A DNA stretch of 64,000 nt from positions 1 through 64,000 of the forward strand of contig JBALXQ010000020.1 in NCBI GenBank assembly GCA_036960565.1, read 5' to 3'. Both the position numbers and the translations under genes were made by a program. The stretch comes from Bermanella sp036960565. GTDB lineage: Bacteria > Pseudomonadota > Gammaproteobacteria > Pseudomonadales > Oceanobacteraceae. Below, one piece after another: positions 25,570 through 34,247 of the stretch. Each line of letters begins with the position of its first letter. Position 1 is the stretch's first letter. The notes under the pieces were generated by a model. It did not search any database and was not told the origin of the DNA. It worked only from the letters and a program-made list of their open reading frames with translations.

Positions 25570-27543
25570 TTAAAATTGCATACCCAAAGAGATGGAAGCG
25601 TAGTCGCGGTCGGCGAGTTTATTAGTGATGCCGCCGAAATACTGGGTGTAAGAAATGGCAGCGGTATACATATTTTGGTATTCGGCATTTAAGGCGAAGC
25701 CCAATGTTTTTTCACCTTCAATGAAGTTTCCACCAGGTCCAGGAGAGACACCGTTTACATCATGGCTCCAGGCCAATACCGGAGATAAATTAATACCGGA
25801 AAAGACATCGTTATAAGTACCAATTAAGCGGCTGGTGTAGCCCCAAGAGCCTTCAGTGACGATATCGTCGTAGCCACCGTTATTATCGGTTTCCCCGCCA
25901 AACTCAATATCCGAATTAAATTCATGAATAAAGGTATAACCGGCTTCTGCCACTAGCGCAATGCTGCTGGCTCCTAGTATCTGATCAAATGTATTAATCA
26001 ATGTCATCTGTGCTTGGGTAACATCAAACGACTTATAACCGGGTGCATATTCACCATCTGCTAAGTCTAATACTTCAATCCCTAGGGAAGTGTGCTGCGC
26101 TAAGACCACATCTCTTGCTACGGAATCGGCGATAGCATTTCCTTGTTCAGTGCCTCCTGCTAAATCACCACCGGCTTGTCTATATACGTATTGATACAGT
26201 CCCTCTGATTGAATAGTGGCACTCACAGAACGATAGGGGTTAATTTGTACTGGTACGTCGAGCTTATGGGTGATTTCGCCAGATACTGCCATGCCGGCGA
26301 TATTGCTGGCAAAGCTAATGCCCATTAGCTGCTGGTCTTCTGGGTATTCGGTATAATAGCTTTGCGGTGTAATCAAACCGGCTAAGCCTGTGCTGGCGGC
26401 TGAATCGGTTGTTAGAAAGGCCATGACACTCACAGCTGCTAGCGAGTCTAACTCTGCTAATTGTGCCGCCGCACCCGCATCCACGGTAGCCGCTGCAGCC
26501 AAAGCATCGTAGCCAGAGCTGTCGGTAGCATCCCCAGTTGGTGATGTAACTTGGTTGGCGAACCCTTGAATACTTGAGTCAAGTGCACCAGAAGGATAGA
26601 GCACCTCTTCGGCAAAAGAAGCTTTGGTACCGCTTATAACAGGGCTACGTCCGTGAATATTCATGGCGTAAAAGCCGAACTCTGTATCCAGTGCTTCAGA
26701 GAAATAACGAAAAGCGAGTCCAAATTGTCCGTCGGAATCGGGTGTTCGATTGCCATCAATATCACGCGTAATAGTGCCGGCAGGGGTAATGACAGTGTTG
26801 CAACCTTCGGGCTGAAAATCGTTGGTTGAAAAATAAGTACCGCAGCCTTCTGTGACTGTTTCTTGGTAGTCTAATTGGTAAAAGGTTTCAGCACTTAAGT
26901 TGTCGGTAAGGCCTACACTTGCGAATGCTAGGTTAACCGGAATTAGTCCTTCTTTTAGTTCGGCACCTGGGCGACGGAACGAAGATACATCAATAGGATT
27001 AACCTGATTAATACCACCATGAAGAAAGGTAGATTCTCCCCAGCTCACCACTTGCTTACCTAGACGCACATCTACTGGCATGTCTAGTACGTCAAATTCA
27101 CCATAAACGAATGCATCAAGCACCTCAGCACCTGAGAATTTAGCCAGGTCGTGAGAATTTTCATCATCGACAGCATCGCTGTCTTCTAACGTACTGTCAT
27201 ACCAGTACTTACCTCGCACAAAGGCACCATAATTTTGATAGCTAATTTGTAAATCATGACTGCCTTTAAAAATTTGTGAAAAGCTGTCACCGTCTTCAAA
27301 ATTGAGATCGCCGTCGTTGTTATTAACCGCATTGTTTTGCCCAGGCGTTTGGTCTTGTATTAAATAATCATCTTTGCCTTCCATGCGCCAGCTTGAACCC
27401 ATGGAGATTTGGCTATCAAGGCTGCCTTCAATTTCGCCCATGAAAAATTCAAAGCCGTGCGTCTGTGCGGCCATAATTAGTGGAATGGCAGATGCCAAAT
27501 ATTTTTTCCGGCCTAAGCTCTTAAATATTTTGTTTGAATTCAT
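25570..27543 (-). CDS. DUF1302 family outer-membrane beta-barrel protein, copy 2
   Basis: A 657-residue barrel protein with an N-terminal export signal resembling copy 1 (GRKKYLASAIPLIMAAQTHG) and C-terminus SISLGMQF ending in Phe. Compared with copy 1 it has an alanine-rich variable region at about residues 310-395, probably an external loop, while flanking strands such as KQVVSWGESTF are nearly identical. It is likely the substrate-facing component of the DUF1302-DUF1329 pair. Its upstream region shares a long conserved block with that of the RoxA-like gene. Confidence 0.88.
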   Translation of the reverse strand: MNSNKIFKSLGRKKYLASAIPLIMAAQTHGFEFFMGEIEGSLDSQISMGSSWRMEGKDDYLIQDQTPGQNNAVNNNDGDLNFEDGDSFSQIFKGSHDLQISYQNYGAFVRGKYWYDSTLEDSDAVDDENSHDLAKFSGAEVLDAFVYGEFDVLDMPVDVRLGKQVVSWGESTFLHGGINQVNPIDVSSFRRPGAELKEGLIPVNLAFASVGLTDNLSAETFYQLDYQETVTEGCGTYFSTNDFQPEGCNTVITPAGTITRDIDGNRTPDSDGQFGLAFRYFSEALDTEFGFYAMNIHGRSPVISGTKASFAEEVLYPSGALDSSIQGFANQVTSPTGDATDSSGYDALAAAATVDAGAAAQLAELDSLAAVSVMAFLTTDSAASTGLAGLITPQSYYTEYPEDQQLMGISFASNIAGMAVSGEITHKLDVPVQINPYRSVSATIQSEGLYQYVYRQAGGDLAGGTEQGNAIADSVARDVVLAQHTSLGIEVLDLADGEYAPGYKSFDVTQAQMTLINTFDQILGASSIALVAEAGYTFIHEFNSDIEFGGETDNNGGYDDIVTEGSWGYTSRLIGTYNDVFSGINLSPVLAWSHDVNGVSPGPGGNFIEGEKTLGFALNAEYQNMYTAAISYTQYFGGITNKLADRDYASISLGMQF

Positions 27544-27579
27544 GACACCACTCTTTTATTTGTTTTTATTTTGGACGTT

Positions 27580-27659
27580 ATCGGATGCTGCCGATATTGT
27601 TTAATAGTTTAGTATTTTGAGCTTTTTAGGTATCGGCATGACACGTACAGCTTTAATCC
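27580..27659 (-). promoter_or_regulatory. Conserved 80-base promoter block before DUF1302 copy 2
   Basis: Aligns without gaps to 29797-29876. Fixed elements on the plus strand: ATCGGAT-N4-CCGATA, then TATCGGCAT 51 bases from the block start, ACGTAC, and TTTAATCC at the end. ATCGG-N6-CCGAT is a dyad, and TATCGGC is a further half-site. It ends 37 bases before the DUF1302 start. It is likely bound by one activator, possibly the AraC protein at 29948-30976 (inference). Confidence 0.75.
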
Positions 27660-27704
27660 TAAAAGGACTTAATACGATTAAATTTCTATAGGTGAGTATT
27701 AAAA

Positions 27705-27755
27705 ATGTTCACTGAAATATTGGCGGAGAGGTTGGTAAATACCAGGCAGGTATAA
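27705..27755 (+). CDS. Possible 16-residue ORF, divergent from DUF1302 copy 2
   Basis: ATG at 27705 preceded by AGGTGAG at good spacing; encodes MFTEILAERLVNTRQV. It ends 8 bases before a hairpin with a plus-strand T run. The layout resembles the 17-codon frame and terminator upstream of DUF1302 copy 1, although the peptides are not alike. Chance is a serious alternative. Confidence 0.25.
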   Translation: MFTEILAERLVNTRQV

Positions 27756-27762
27756 CTAAAGT

Positions 27763-27802
27763 ACCCGCTGAATAAGTGGGAATTAATTCAGCGGGTGTTT
27801 TT
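27763..27802. terminator. Hairpin terminator after the RoxA-like gene
   Basis: Stem ACCCGCTGAAT / ATTCAGCGGGT (11 base pairs), 36 bases after the minus-strand stop codon. The better T run (GTTTTTAT) is on the plus strand; the minus strand has only ACTTTAG. It may act in both directions. Confidence 0.65.
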
Positions 27803-27831
27803 ATCGAGGCTTAAATTTCACTATATTTTAA

Positions 27832-29778
27832 TTAGAGTGATTTCATGTATTCCAATAAAGCACTTTTTTCTGAATTAGCTAAAGTTGTGCCATAGCTATG
27901 ACCATCTTTGCTGTTTCCGCGAATACTTGTATCAAACAAGAAGTCACCGCTATTTACATAACCAGCATCTGTTACATCATAATCGGTGCTACCAATTAAA
28001 AAGCTGGTAGGGCGATCTTCAGGGGCATCTAATAGATCCTTTAATGTTCGAACCGAACCGTTGTGCAGGAATGGGCCGGTGAAGGCAATGCCGCTAAGCG
28101 GTTTGGCGCGGTACTCATCTGTGGTGGGTGTTCTAAGATCCACATGGCCCGCTGAATAATCAATTTTTAATGCTTCTAGGGCAGCGCTTGGAGACAATAG
28201 CGGATAAGCTTGAATTGCTTTAACTGCAAATTCCGGAGAGGTTTGATAATTATCCAAAACAACGGAAGTATCGGCTCCTAACAGTACCAATGCATTAAAG
28301 GTTTCTGGAAAAGACTCACTAAATGGAATGCCTGTTTCTGGATCAACCTCATCTGGTGCGGCTTGCGCGATAATGGTTCCTAGTATGCCGCTTGTTTCTT
28401 TACGGCTACCATAATCAACGGCAAAGGCTTCGTCGGTACCCACTTCTGCATAGGGCACACGAGTAACTTTAGTGAAACGACGTCCAATTGAATTGGCATC
28501 TGTTAGCTCGCTGTCATCCAAACCATCACTGATATCCATGTGGCAACCGCCACAGTTTTCCGCGTAAACTTCCTTACCTTGGGTCATTAAACCTGCGTTT
28601 AATGGTGGAAAACTACTGGGCCATTTTGGCGGACTGGCTTTTGAAAGGGCTTGTTCCAGAGTAAATAGATTGTCCATTTTTGGGGTGTTATCAAACAGTG
28701 TATTAAGCCCTAGTTTCATGGCCACCAATTCCACCATGTCATCTACGTTTTCGTCTTCGTCAATGTTTGAATAGCCAAATACACCCAGTACTTCACCGGC
28801 ATTACGAGTAATAGGGCTATCGGCCACACAGTTGGTTTGCATGCATTCCAAATTGGATACATCCCAAATGTAAGGCAAGCTCACTGGAGCCGATAGAGGT
28901 GACGCGTTGGCGTCGTCTTCTCCAGCGTGATCAATATGTACCTGGTTTAATATGGCGCCGATGGCATCGATTCGGGAAGGGCCATTGATAACACTAGTTT
29001 GGTTACGAGACTCATAGGCAACCACATAATCGATGGCTTCATCTAGATAGCCTTCACCATTAAATGCATCCACGGGAGCAGCGCTTAAATCAACGTTTGC
29101 TGCGGTATATAATGCAAAACGATTTTTAAAACGCGCCAGCTTAAACGGATTTGACTTAGTGGCTTCAAGCGCAACGCTTAGGTCTTTTAAAAACTTAAAG
29201 AAATCAAGGTTGCCCTGGCCAGCCTCCACAAAATAGGTGTTGTCGCCATAAGTTACTTTACCGGTGTGACAAGTGGCGCAGGTAAGGCCTAAATAGTTAA
29301 TATTGTTCAGTTGGCTTTTATCTTTTACAAAGCCAATGGGCATACCATACTGGCTTACACTATACTCGACTGGTTCTTCATAAGAGCCATTGTACACGCC
29401 ACTTTCTGAGGAATAATCATTCTCTTCAGAAAACAAAAAACCATATTGTTCTAGGTTTTGCTGTTCGGCGAATAGGTCTCTTGAATTCTCTTTTTCCAAG
29501 TTTTGGAATACTTCCCATTTTATTAGGTGACTGCCCTGTGGTATTTTGTACCAGTCTTCTCGGCAAGTATTGGTACCATCTTCATAACAGCTTTGATCCC
29601 ATTTGTTCATCCAAAGGATATCATCACTGGCCATGGCGGGCAGAGACAGCGCGCCTATACAAAGTAACATTGTATTGCGTAACTTTGCTGTGGCTGACAT
29701 AGCGTTTTTATCGGTGGGCTTTTCCTCTTTGAGAGTAAAGCGCTTTAGCATTTTAATTGATTTCATATAGCGGCTCAT
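27832..29778 (-). CDS. RoxA-like di-haem c-type cytochrome (oxygenase/peroxidase family)
   Basis: A periplasmic di-haem protein of up to 648 residues. The start is unclear: no candidate has a good Shine-Dalgarno, and the ATG at 29700 (residue 27) would place a clean signal peptide (TMLLCIGALSLPAMA) at the N-terminus. Haem motifs CATCH (167-171) and CGGCH (409-413) are present. Overall pattern (GSHLIKWEVFQNLE, YGMPIGFVKD, LSGIAFTGPFLHNGS, RPTSFLIGS) matches the RoxA-like branch of di-haem cytochrome c peroxidases, whose founding member cleaves polyisoprene oxidatively. Substrate here is unknown. It is co-regulated, by promoter similarity, with DUF1302 copy 2. Confidence 0.82.
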   Translation of the reverse strand: MSRYMKSIKMLKRFTLKEEKPTDKNAMSATAKLRNTMLLCIGALSLPAMASDDILWMNKWDQSCYEDGTNTCREDWYKIPQGSHLIKWEVFQNLEKENSRDLFAEQQNLEQYGFLFSEENDYSSESGVYNGSYEEPVEYSVSQYGMPIGFVKDKSQLNNINYLGLTCATCHTGKVTYGDNTYFVEAGQGNLDFFKFLKDLSVALEATKSNPFKLARFKNRFALYTAANVDLSAAPVDAFNGEGYLDEAIDYVVAYESRNQTSVINGPSRIDAIGAILNQVHIDHAGEDDANASPLSAPVSLPYIWDVSNLECMQTNCVADSPITRNAGEVLGVFGYSNIDEDENVDDMVELVAMKLGLNTLFDNTPKMDNLFTLEQALSKASPPKWPSSFPPLNAGLMTQGKEVYAENCGGCHMDISDGLDDSELTDANSIGRRFTKVTRVPYAEVGTDEAFAVDYGSRKETSGILGTIIAQAAPDEVDPETGIPFSESFPETFNALVLLGADTSVVLDNYQTSPEFAVKAIQAYPLLSPSAALEALKIDYSAGHVDLRTPTTDEYRAKPLSGIAFTGPFLHNGSVRTLKDLLDAPEDRPTSFLIGSTDYDVTDAGYVNSGDFLFDTSIRGNSKDGHSYGTTLANSEKSALLEYMKSL

Positions 29779-29796
29779 CGTTATTGTTATTGATTC

Positions 29797-29876
29797 ATCG
29801 GATTACACCGATAATGCCGAATATTTTAATGGTTTACTTTTTTGGAGTATCGGCATTAGACGTACTTTTTTAATCC
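29797..29876 (-). promoter_or_regulatory. Conserved 80-base promoter block before the RoxA-like gene
   Basis: Gap-free counterpart of 27580-27659: ATCGGAT-N4-CCGATA at the left end, TATCGGCAT at 29848, ACGTAC, and TTTAATCC ending at 29876. An extra ATGCCGA half-site lies at 29814-29820. The block ends 19 bases before the longest possible start codon. Confidence 0.75.
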
Positions 29877-29947
29877 AATTGATGCCCGATGGAATTTAAA
29901 AATAATTAAATGATGGACTAATGACTTAGTCAGGCCCACCCTGTAGA

Positions 29948-30976
29948 TTAATGAACCGTATTGCTGCGATATTGATGGGGGGTAGTGCCACTCCAGCGTT
30001 TAAATGCTCGGGTGAAGTTAGTTTGTTCTGCAAACCCCAGAATACTGGTGAGCTTTGTTAAAGACATGGTTTCATCCAAGATTAATTTAAATGCGATTTT
30101 TTGACGACATTCGTCAAGTAATTTGGTATAGCTAGTATTTTCTTCCTTTAGCTTGCGCTGCAACATACGAATGCTTAAATCTAAATGTTCAGCCACTTCT
30201 TGCTGATCTATGCTTTCCAAATGGGGCTGCTTTAAGAGATAGATTTTAACTTTGTTGGAAGCAAGGCTGTTACTGTGATTTAACAAGTAATCATCTAACC
30301 ACTCGTCTAGCTTGCGCGTTAAAATTGAATTAGAAAAACAGTAATTGTCAAAAATTCCGCTACGCTCAAATATAATTTCATTTTTATCCGAAGAGAAAAA
30401 TACAGGGCAATTATAAAAATCTTCAAATGGCTTATGATCAAAATTAAATGCATGGCGGAAATGAAGCGCTTTCACTTTGAAATTCTCCCCAGATATGGAT
30501 TTTAACATTTTAAATACTGAGCTAAACGTAGCTTCAATATGGAGGTTTGTCGCTTCTAATGGGGGCGACTTTGAACAAATTGATAACGCTACCTCGTCTT
30601 TATTTTCGTGTAATATCGCATCCATGGCATCATTAAGATAACTTGAAAAACGCGTAAAACGTTTTAATGCATCATATACATGTTGGCTCATTGATAGGGA
30701 TAATCCCAAAGCATCAAGCACGCAAGGCTTCATACAGTTGGCAAGGCGCAAACTAAAATAAGGATCGTTGCATAATTGTTGAGCTTGCAGGCAAATATTG
30801 GCCAGTTTTACATTGTCTATTCGGGCATTGTTTTCTCTTAATTTATCAAGCGAAACCCCCTCATGGGAAAATATGGCGCGGCTATCTAAACCATAACTAT
30901 CCATGGTTTTAGCAATAAGTGTAGCCCATCTCCCTATGGTGCTATGGGTGTGTGGAACGCTATAGATCACGGACAT
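29948..30976 (-). CDS. AraC family transcriptional regulator (OruR/ArgR-like N-domain)
   Basis: A 342-residue activator-type protein. The N-terminal two thirds resemble the AraC-binding-domain-like arm of the group that includes OruR and MmsR-type regulators (DPYFSLRLANCMKPCVLDALG). The C-terminal DNA-binding pair of helix-turn-helices lies at about residues 240-340 (AEHLDLSIRMLQRKLKEEN, ILGFAEQTNFTRAFKRWSG). It sits between the acyl-CoA synthetase gene and the RoxA-like gene, so it is a good candidate to bind the conserved 80-base blocks. Confidence 0.9.
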   Translation of the reverse strand: MSVIYSVPHTHSTIGRWATLIAKTMDSYGLDSRAIFSHEGVSLDKLRENNARIDNVKLANICLQAQQLCNDPYFSLRLANCMKPCVLDALGLSLSMSQHVYDALKRFTRFSSYLNDAMDAILHENKDEVALSICSKSPPLEATNLHIEATFSSVFKMLKSISGENFKVKALHFRHAFNFDHKPFEDFYNCPVFFSSDKNEIIFERSGIFDNYCFSNSILTRKLDEWLDDYLLNHSNSLASNKVKIYLLKQPHLESIDQQEVAEHLDLSIRMLQRKLKEENTSYTKLLDECRQKIAFKLILDETMSLTKLTSILGFAEQTNFTRAFKRWSGTTPHQYRSNTVH

Positions 30977-31067
30977 GTCTAACCTACTGCAAAAAATGTT
31001 TAAAGAATGAGTGAAATCTAATACTTATGCAGCTGCCCATATCAATAATGAGCAGCACAGACTTACC

Positions 31068-33038
31068 TTAATTTTTTGCTGGCATATTATAATGGAAGTT
31101 GTAACCATCTATAGCGGTAGCCAATTTATCCATATCTGATTTTGTTATGGATTTGGCCAATGTAATATTGGCCATGCAACCAAATGTTTCATGTTTACTT
31201 ACTTTTACCGCGCAGGCAGTGGCTTGGGATTTTGTGAAACAGTCAGTGAAGTGAATGGCGATCACTTCTTCAATTTGCCACCATGTTAGTTGGGGCTTAA
31301 ATATCTTACCTACAGCCGTGATCGGCATGTCTTTAATTATATGAATGACCTTTGGAATGGCTGCCCGTTCTTTTATATTGGCCATGGCATATTCCATTAT
31401 TTTTTGTTCATCAATGGATTTATCGTTTAGGGTTAGATACACAGCTGGCACCTCTCCAGCATAGCTGTCGGGGCGTCCGATGGCGGCCACTAATTCAACG
31501 CCTGGCATGGCCGCTAAAGGTTCTTCTATAGATTTTGGATCTATATTGTGGCCACCACGTATGATCAATTCTTTTTTACGCCCGGTTAGCCATAGGTAGC
31601 CGTCTTTGTCCATGCGCCCCAGATCCCCTGAGTTAAGCCATTTTTCTTGGTTTATGTGGATCCAAATTTTTTCATTGTGCTTGGCTTCCAAGTAACCGTT
31701 AAAAACATTGGGCCCGCATATTGCTAAAATTCCAATTTCATTTATGCCAGCTTCTCTTAGAAACTGATCTTGATCATCAAGAATGACAATTTTCACCTGA
31801 GAAAAGGGTAGGCGCATGCCAATAGAGCCAATACGAGGAGCATTTTCAATTGGGGTTAAACTAGAGGCACAGGTGGCTTCAGTTAAGCCGTATCCTTCCA
31901 GTAATTTAATGCCGGTTTTATCCTGAAACTTTTTAAAGGTTTCCACTGGAATAGGAGCCGCACCTGAGATAGCAAACTTGAGTGAAGATAAATCACATTG
32001 ACTGCTGTCAACATTCAACAATGCTCCTAACGCTGTAGGGACAGCACTGAAGAAAGTGATTTTTTCATGCTCGATAATCTTGAAAAAATTCTCTACTACT
32101 TTCTCGGTACGAAAGCCCCCAGGGCCTGCCAATATGATGGGAAGGCCATGTGAAAAAGGCATAAGCCCTGAGCCAATGGCGGCATTTACATGAAATAAGG
32201 GCAAACCGACTAACCCTACATCATCAGGCTTAGGCTCTAGTGCTACTGCCATCATAGTGGCATTGGCCACTTCATTGGCATGGGTATGCAAGGCTATCTT
32301 GGGTGTGCCTGTGGTACCACCGGTATGAAACATAGATGCGTTATCTTGTGGATTTATGACACGACCGCTTACCAGTTTATCACCCGGGTAATTTTTTAAA
32401 CTCTGCTCAAAGTTAAGAATGTTTTCACTAGGGTTAGACTTACCAAATAATACTAATACCTTTTCAAGAGTAGGTACCTGATCCTTAATTTTTAATACTT
32501 TTTGCCAAATGTCATTGCCCGGGGCATTTCCTAGCGCAATCAATACCTTTGTACCGGCAGCGTTTAAAATATCGCGTATAACCTCGGCTTCTAGCAAAGG
32601 ATTAACCGGATTGACTATGCCGGCGGCTTCGCCACCCCATAAAGCAAAGTGGGTTTCGATAAAGTTGGGCAACAACAAAGAAATAACATCGTCTTTGGTG
32701 ACGTTTAAATCGTGCAGGAAATTTGCACACTGATTAATGCCGGTGAACAGCTCCCCATAATTGATCTGGCGATTTGGGTTGGCAATTTCTCCTAGCAGTT
32801 TATGGCCTACTTTTGCCTTTAATGGGATGTTGCTGTTGTCATAATAGTCGCCCCTTAATATGTATTTAATGGCAATATTGTTTGGATTCTTTTCACAGCC
32901 GAATTTAATGGCATCATAGGTAGTGGTGCCAGCTAAAAATGCTTCTAGACCTTTTTCTTCTATGCTTTCAAGTCGAGCTGAATATCCATCTACTGGATTA
33001 ATCACGCTTTGTGGTTCTGCTTTGTTTGCAACTAACAT
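31068..33038 (-). CDS. AMP-forming acyl-CoA synthetase
   Basis: Adenylate-forming ligase activating a carboxylic acid with ATP and CoA. The 656-residue protein has the P-loop TGGTTGTPK (239-247), the GYGLTEATC motif, the hinge region WLTGRKKELIIRGGHNI and the catalytic C-terminal lysine in AVGKIFKP. About 60 extra residues follow the usual end, with no family that I know. In this operon it probably activates an acid released after ring cleavage or the side chain of the substrate. Chain length and substrate cannot be read from the sequence. Confidence 0.9.
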   Translation of the reverse strand: MLVANKAEPQSVINPVDGYSARLESIEEKGLEAFLAGTTTYDAIKFGCEKNPNNIAIKYILRGDYYDNSNIPLKAKVGHKLLGEIANPNRQINYGELFTGINQCANFLHDLNVTKDDVISLLLPNFIETHFALWGGEAAGIVNPVNPLLEAEVIRDILNAAGTKVLIALGNAPGNDIWQKVLKIKDQVPTLEKVLVLFGKSNPSENILNFEQSLKNYPGDKLVSGRVINPQDNASMFHTGGTTGTPKIALHTHANEVANATMMAVALEPKPDDVGLVGLPLFHVNAAIGSGLMPFSHGLPIILAGPGGFRTEKVVENFFKIIEHEKITFFSAVPTALGALLNVDSSQCDLSSLKFAISGAAPIPVETFKKFQDKTGIKLLEGYGLTEATCASSLTPIENAPRIGSIGMRLPFSQVKIVILDDQDQFLREAGINEIGILAICGPNVFNGYLEAKHNEKIWIHINQEKWLNSGDLGRMDKDGYLWLTGRKKELIIRGGHNIDPKSIEEPLAAMPGVELVAAIGRPDSYAGEVPAVYLTLNDKSIDEQKIMEYAMANIKERAAIPKVIHIIKDMPITAVGKIFKPQLTWWQIEEVIAIHFTDCFTKSQATACAVKVSKHETFGCMANITLAKSITKSDMDKLATAIDGYNFHYNMPAKN

Positions 33039-33097
33039 AATATTCCGCCGGATTTTATTTGATGAATTGATCAGCCAAATTTATTTTGTAAATATTT

Positions 33098-34201
33098 TTA
33101 TGTGACTTTAATCAGGGATATCAATCGTTTCATGTTTAAATCGGTATTTGAAAAAAGGTGTTTGAATACCTTTATTAATAAACCAATGCCGGGCTTAACT
33201 CCCATCATGTCCTTAGTGATCTTTGGGCCCCATTGTGAAATTGAGTCGCCACTGAATCCGCAGTATTCTGTGGCGACCTGGCTGTCGAACATATCGCCAT
33301 CACAGTAGTGCTCAAACTGAAATCCCCAAGGGTCGCGCCAGTAATCAAAAATCTGACTGCCCAATATGTGTCTACCTATGCCCCAAGAATGTTGGTGTTT
33401 TTTATGCTTTAACCATTTTTGACCCATGGCAATGAGATCAATATCGGTGACTTCAAAAGCGGTGTGTTCGTGACCCACTCCAACAGCAGAACCAAGCGCC
33501 AGAGTATGATGATCGCTAGGGATGTCACCCCGATCACAACGCAGAAAACCTACAGTGGGAATAGTATGGCCTTCCAGCAATTGAAAATCGCTGGCAATAA
33601 ATCCCAACGTATCTTGGTACCAGTGAAGAGAGTCTGCGAACTTTCTTACCGCAAGAACAGTGTGCCCCAAACGAGCTATAGGAGGTGGGGCTAATTTAGG
33701 GCGAACCACATCATTGAATCTAGTTTTATGTGTGGGTGTGTTTGCCTGAACATCAGCTTGGTAATGCGGCATGGTGGTAAGTTGATTAAGGCCATAATTA
33801 ATTTCGACCAAATTATTGTCAGGATCAAGCAATTGAACATAATGGCCACCGAGAGCATCGTCACGGCTTTGTATTTTAACCTGCATGTTTTTAGCTAGAT
33901 TTTCTAAGTCTTGAAAACTGTTAACAGCAAAACCAGTAACTGAATATTCGTTACTGGATTGTTGTAATATGATAGCGTGGCTGGCTTTTTCTATGCTACG
34001 AAGATATGCGATACCATTAGATTGCGTGTCTAATGTTAAGCCAAAATCCTTAAAAAAATCGATGGCTTTATCTAGGTCTTTTCTACCAAAACGCATATAA
34101 GCCAATCGGTTTACTTTGACGACTGGATTTTCACTGCGTTCATTTACTATACATATGTTTTTTAATTTGTCGTTTAATGTTTTATTATTCATATTGCTCA
34201 C
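33098..34201 (-). CDS. Type I extradiol ring-cleavage dioxygenase (two-domain VOC protein)
   Basis: A 367-residue protein with two VOC modules, as in 2,3-dihydroxybiphenyl dioxygenase. The N-terminal module (about 30-135) lacks ligands, whereas the C-terminal one has the 2-His-1-Glu set: His180 (RLGHTVLAV), His246 (HEHTAFEV) and Glu297 (WGFQFEHYCDG). It would open a catechol next to a hydroxyl (meta cleavage). It lies downstream of a flavin hydroxylase that can make such catechols and upstream of an acyl-CoA synthetase. It is longer than the usual 290-310 residues at both ends. Confidence 0.88.
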   Translation of the reverse strand: MSNMNNKTLNDKLKNICIVNERSENPVVKVNRLAYMRFGRKDLDKAIDFFKDFGLTLDTQSNGIAYLRSIEKASHAIILQQSSNEYSVTGFAVNSFQDLENLAKNMQVKIQSRDDALGGHYVQLLDPDNNLVEINYGLNQLTTMPHYQADVQANTPTHKTRFNDVVRPKLAPPPIARLGHTVLAVRKFADSLHWYQDTLGFIASDFQLLEGHTIPTVGFLRCDRGDIPSDHHTLALGSAVGVGHEHTAFEVTDIDLIAMGQKWLKHKKHQHSWGIGRHILGSQIFDYWRDPWGFQFEHYCDGDMFDSQVATEYCGFSGDSISQWGPKITKDMMGVKPGIGLLIKVFKHLFSNTDLNMKRLISLIKVT

Positions 34202-34247
34202 CCGTTTTAAATCATTAAAAATTCACTTTTACTTATGTTTACGGAAT

